From contig CACBRW010000011.1 in assembly GCA_902541745.1 (NCBI GenBank), positions 1 through 34,337 of the forward strand: a stretch of 34,337 nucleotides of DNA. Direction: 5' to 3'. The notes below the pieces were generated by a model. The model worked only from the letters and a program-made list of their open reading frames with translations. It did no database searches and had not been told where the DNA came from. The translations under genes were made by a program, and so were the position numbers. Shown here one piece after another: positions 31,857-34,337 of the stretch (its first letter is position 1; every line of letters begins with the position of its first letter). The stretch is from an uncultured Pelagibacteraceae bacterium. Its GTDB lineage: Bacteria > Pseudomonadota > Alphaproteobacteria > Pelagibacterales > Pelagibacteraceae.

Positions 31857-31916
31857 TAATTTGACCTTAGCTCAAAACACATTACTGAACAAATTAAATA
31901 AATTTATCTAGCTAAT

Positions 31917-32654
31917 TTAATTAGTAAATGTTTTAAATATACTTACCGAAATGAAATAAACATTTGATACAACCCATAAGAACATTAGAAAAATTTCATA
32001 AACAGGGTTCGTTCCTGAATCCTTTATTATAATTAATAAAACTGAAATCACGAACCAAACGATTGTGAAAAAAATTGATAAATATTTTAGTTTTTTTACT
32101 CTTAGGGGATGAATGCATTTTAGAGGAGAAAATTTAAGTAATATTAATAAAATTAAAAATAATAAATTAAAATTCTGGCTTGTTCCAAAAATGTAAAAAT
32201 ATAAAACAATAACATTCCAGATTGCAGGGAAACCATTGTAGTAATTATCATTTGTTAAAATGTTCAAATTTACATAAGAATAAATAGATATAAAAATCAA
32301 GATTACAGGAATTAATATAATAAACTGATCTGGTACATAGTTAAACCAGTAAATCATTATAGAGGGTATTATAACATAATTAAAAAAATCAATTATGCTA
32401 TCTAACATTTTACCATCAATATTAGGTAAATTTTTTTTTACATCAAATTTTCTTGCTAACGTTCCATCAATACTATCAATTAAAAATGCAAGTCCGAGCC
32501 AAAGAAAAGCATCTTTTTGATTATTATTCAAAACAGAAATTAAAGAAAAAAAACCTGCTACAATTCCAAAACCAGTTAATAAATGAACAAGAGTGCCCAA
32601 AAATCTTTCTTGTTTAAATGAAATTTGTCTTTTAAAATTTTTTTCTTTACTCAT
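31917..32654 (-). CDS. pcs: Phosphatidylcholine synthase
   Basis: Integral membrane CDP-alcohol phosphatidyltransferase, condensing CDP-diacylglycerol with choline to phosphatidylcholine and CMP. The motif is complete: D60, D63, G64, A67, R68, then G81, D85 and D89. The 12-residue spacing between Arg and Gly, longer than the usual 8, is typical of Pcs rather than of phosphatidylglycerol-phosphate or -serine synthases, and GFPAIWNV plus PLKCIHPLRVKKL also match Pcs. About eight membrane helices. ATG 32654 (245 residues) is chosen over GTG 32693, which would overlap the upstream gene; family length agrees. Ten bases after the Cys-rich gene. Implies choline uptake, not shown here. Confidence 0.85.
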   Translation of the reverse strand: MSKEKNFKRQISFKQERFLGTLVHLLTGFGIVAGFFSLISVLNNNQKDAFLWLGLAFLIDSIDGTLARKFDVKKNLPNIDGKMLDSIIDFFNYVIIPSIMIYWFNYVPDQFIILIPVILIFISIYSYVNLNILTNDNYYNGFPAIWNVIVLYFYIFGTSQNFNLLFLILLILLKFSPLKCIHPLRVKKLKYLSIFFTIVWFVISVLLIIIKDSGTNPVYEIFLMFLWVVSNVYFISVSIFKTFTN

Positions 32655-32664
32655 TTGTTCTTTA

Positions 32665-33354
32665 TTACCTAGCAAGCTTAATAAAAATGTCACCCATTCC
32701 TGTTTTTAAACTATCTAGTGGAGTATTATTTCGTAGTTCACAAAATCTTCCAGTTACTTGATGACTTTTTACAAAATCTATCTCTTCTTTTTTACAACTT
32801 CTTCCCTCATGTAATAAACCTATTACTATTCGACCATTAAGATTATAGACTTGATTATTATTGATTTTTTCTCCATCGCAAAAGTAATCTTTGTTTACTC
32901 TGTCAGGAAAATCTTTTTTTTTACAAGGATTCTTGATTGTAAACACATAAAATTCTTTCAAACCATCCAAAAATTTGTGTTTCATTTTTTCAACTTTGGA
33001 ATATTTCATTATATCACAAGAGCAAGGTATACAGCACTTATAATAATCACCACAAATTTTCTTATCTGTTTTGCTCTCTTTAACAAATATAAAATCTGGT
33101 TCACCCTTAGGATCAATTAATGATCCAGAAACTGCACAATATAATTTATTATACTCTTTAAAATCTTTGTAAGTAATTTCTTTGTCTATAATATATTTAA
33201 AAAACTTCGGCCCAGCTGCATTTCTATTTTGATCTGGAAATATTCTAGACCAATCAGTGATTAACTCTTTATGGTAATTTTTGTCCTCTGCGAGTGACTC
33301 TAATTGAAATATCATAAAAAAAAGTAAAATGAATTTAAATAAATTTTTTTTCAT
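32665..33354 (-). CDS. Secreted cysteine-rich protein of unknown function
   Basis: 229 residues from ATG 33354, which forms an ATGA overlap with the stop of the upstream ASPIC/UnbV gene. A Sec signal peptide is clear (MKKNLFKFILLFF..., cleavage near SLAE 22). The mature protein has ten cysteines, including the cluster C107-C108-C111-C113 (CCIPCSC), with others at 73, 101, 144, 159, 187 and 205, so disulfides or a metal site are likely in the periplasm. I do not recognise a family. The larger in-frame ORF beginning at 33423 starts inside the upstream gene and would hide the signal peptide, so it is not used. Confidence 0.8.
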   Translation of the reverse strand: MKKNLFKFILLFFMIFQLESLAEDKNYHKELITDWSRIFPDQNRNAAGPKFFKYIIDKEITYKDFKEYNKLYCAVSGSLIDPKGEPDFIFVKESKTDKKICGDYYKCCIPCSCDIMKYSKVEKMKHKFLDGLKEFYVFTIKNPCKKKDFPDRVNKDYFCDGEKINNNQVYNLNGRIVIGLLHEGRSCKKEEIDFVKSHQVTGRFCELRNNTPLDSLKTGMGDIFIKLAR

Positions 33355-34337
33355 TTTTGTTTGATAGTAATAACTTGATTTAACGACTTTATTTTTGTTA
33401 AGTTTTTTGAACCATCTGTCCATTTAACTTCTACTTTAAAATCTTTTTCATTTTTTCTAATTCCATAATGTGCCACAGGCTCCATTTGACACAAATATCC
33501 TGATCCGGCATCAATAGTTTTTGAGTGTTTTCTTTGATTAGTAATTAATGTGACTGTTGCACCTCTTGCTGGAGCACCAAATTTGTTAACAGGTTTAATT
33601 CTTAAATATTTTCTCTGCTTATCAACTTTTGCTTTGTATAGAGTTAATGGTTGTTCTTTACTTTCACCACGGGACACTAGTAATTCTAAAATACCATCAT
33701 CATCAATGTCGGCAACCGCAGCGCCTGTTCCAAACCCATCTGTCTCAAGGCCTGTTTCCAGTATTATTTCTTCAAAAACTCCATTCTCTTTTATTTTAAA
33801 TAACTTGTTAGGCTCGGCTATGTTGTTCATAAAGACTTCATCATAACCATCATTATCAAAATCAGCAGATATAATAGTTCTAATTCTAGAAGGTTTATCA
33901 AACTCACTACTACCTATGTCTTTAAATTGATTATTTTGTAAAACGTAAGCTCTGTGATAACCCTGCCAATTTCCGCTTATTATATCTAACCTTCCACGAT
34001 AAAGTATATCAGATAGTGCAGTTCCTCTACCATTCTGAATTACATCATCTACTCGATAGTCAAAAGCTACTTCTTCAAAAACTCCATTATTATTTTTTAA
34101 AAGAAAGTTTGCACCTCTCTCATTTGCTGCAAAAATGTCTGATCTATCGCTTAAAATATGTCCTGAAACAACCGCCCTTCCACCTGTGACCTTATCTAAA
34201 TTCAAATTGATTGATTTATCTTTAATCTTTTCATCCTCAATTTCATAAAATCTTGTTGGTCCTCCATAATTTGAAACATATAGACCATACGCACCATTGC
34301 CTTTTCTGTCCACACAAGCGACAGACCGACCTGCTGT
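33351..34337 (-). CDS. FG-GAP / ASPIC-UnbV (CRTAC1-like) protein, partial
   Basis: C-terminal part, ~328 residues, of a repeat protein whose frame stays open to the window edge; the GTG at 34313 is not a start, because the eight codons before it continue the family segment GRSVACVD. FG-GAP-type repeats with calcium-loop motifs are seen: ADFDNDGYDEVF and AVADIDDDGILELLVSRG. The C-terminal ASPIC/UnbV domain (~238-320) reads NKFGAPARGATVTLIT, DAGSGYLCQMEP, HYGIRK and VKWTDGS. This architecture is found in CRTAC1 and UnbV-like extracellular proteins, probably a beta-propeller; function in bacteria is unclear. It is followed, with coupled translation, by the Cys-rich secreted protein and then pcs. 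The 5' end is outside the window. Confidence 0.82.
   Translation of the reverse strand, partial: TAGRSVACVDRKGNGAYGLYVSNYGGPTRFYEIEDEKIKDKSINLNLDKVTGGRAVVSGHILSDRSDIFAANERGANFLLKNNNGVFEEVAFDYRVDDVIQNGRGTALSDILYRGRLDIISGNWQGYHRAYVLQNNQFKDIGSSEFDKPSRIRTIISADFDNDGYDEVFMNNIAEPNKLFKIKENGVFEEIILETGLETDGFGTGAAVADIDDDGILELLVSRGESKEQPLTLYKAKVDKQRKYLRIKPVNKFGAPARGATVTLITNQRKHSKTIDAGSGYLCQMEPVAHYGIRKNEKDFKVEVKWTDGSKNLTKIKSLNQVITIKQK

Noticed and set aside
33351..34313. Complete gene starting at the GTG at 34313
   Set aside because: The frame stays open to the window edge and the codons before the GTG continue the family segment GRSVACVD, so the gene is truncated by the window.
1..34337. tRNA or rRNA genes, CRISPR arrays, insertion sequences or prophage genes
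   Set aside because: Gaps between genes are all under 200 bp; none shows a cloverleaf, regular repeats, terminal inverted repeats or a transposase or integrase frame.

Overview
The window looks like a piece of a streamlined, AT-rich marine alphaproteobacterial genome, most likely SAR11 (Pelagibacterales). The reasons are the low GC content (roughly 30% by eye), intergenic gaps that are all under 200 bp with many ATGA-type overlaps, TRAP transporters, glcDEF, an IalB-family protein, DUF2794, HspQ and YciB. Taxonomy is inferred from content, not from a marker gene. No rRNA, tRNA, CRISPR array, insertion sequence or phage gene was found. Both ends cut through genes.

Layout. Positions 1-1034 hold the 3' part of a gamma-glutamyltransferase (+). 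From 1074 to 24331 nearly everything is on the minus strand. In transcription order, right to left, this run holds: hspQ; a cytochrome c maturation cluster ccmC-D-E-F-G-H followed closely by a PagL-like lipid A deacylase and an FMN-dependent alpha-hydroxyacid dehydrogenase (lldD-like); a class I aminotransferase with glcD-glcE-glcF, a D-2-hydroxyacid dehydrogenase and a 3-hydroxyisobutyrate dehydrogenase; one TRAP operon (binding protein, small permease, large permease, amidase, 58-residue membrane protein); and a second TRAP operon of the FcbT/TakP type with an enlarged small permease and a large permease that carries a ~330-residue C-terminal coiled-coil extension. From 24419 to 30922 the genes are mostly on the plus strand: yciB, DUF2794, (BI-1 on minus), tas, ialB-like, argG, a small membrane protein, psiE-like, and a photolyase-family FAD protein without the N-terminal antenna domain. 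From 30919 to the right end everything is on the minus strand: a 73-residue membrane protein, a class I glutamine amidotransferase, phosphatidylcholine synthase, a cysteine-rich secreted protein, and a partial FG-GAP/ASPIC-UnbV (CRTAC1-like) protein.

How it fits together. The left two thirds is about getting and oxidising small organic acids. Two Tat-exported TRAP binding proteins feed permeases. GlcDEF and the LldD-like enzyme oxidise 2-hydroxyacids (glycolate, lactate) into the respiratory chain. The aminotransferase beside glcD could turn glyoxylate into glycine, and the reductase could handle hydroxypyruvate or glyoxylate. Cytochrome c maturation genes sit just upstream. In both TRAP operons a strong intrinsic-terminator hairpin lies between the binding-protein gene and the permease genes, which should make binding protein far more abundant than permease. 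The two binding-protein genes also share a near-identical leader motif and signal-peptide DNA although their mature proteins differ.

Less understood parts are the right-hand CRTAC1-like / Cys-rich / Pcs operon, the antenna-less photolyase relative with an added C-terminal module, the coiled-coil TRAP permease, and a long G.U-tolerant inverted repeat upstream of ccmC that reads as an RNA element.
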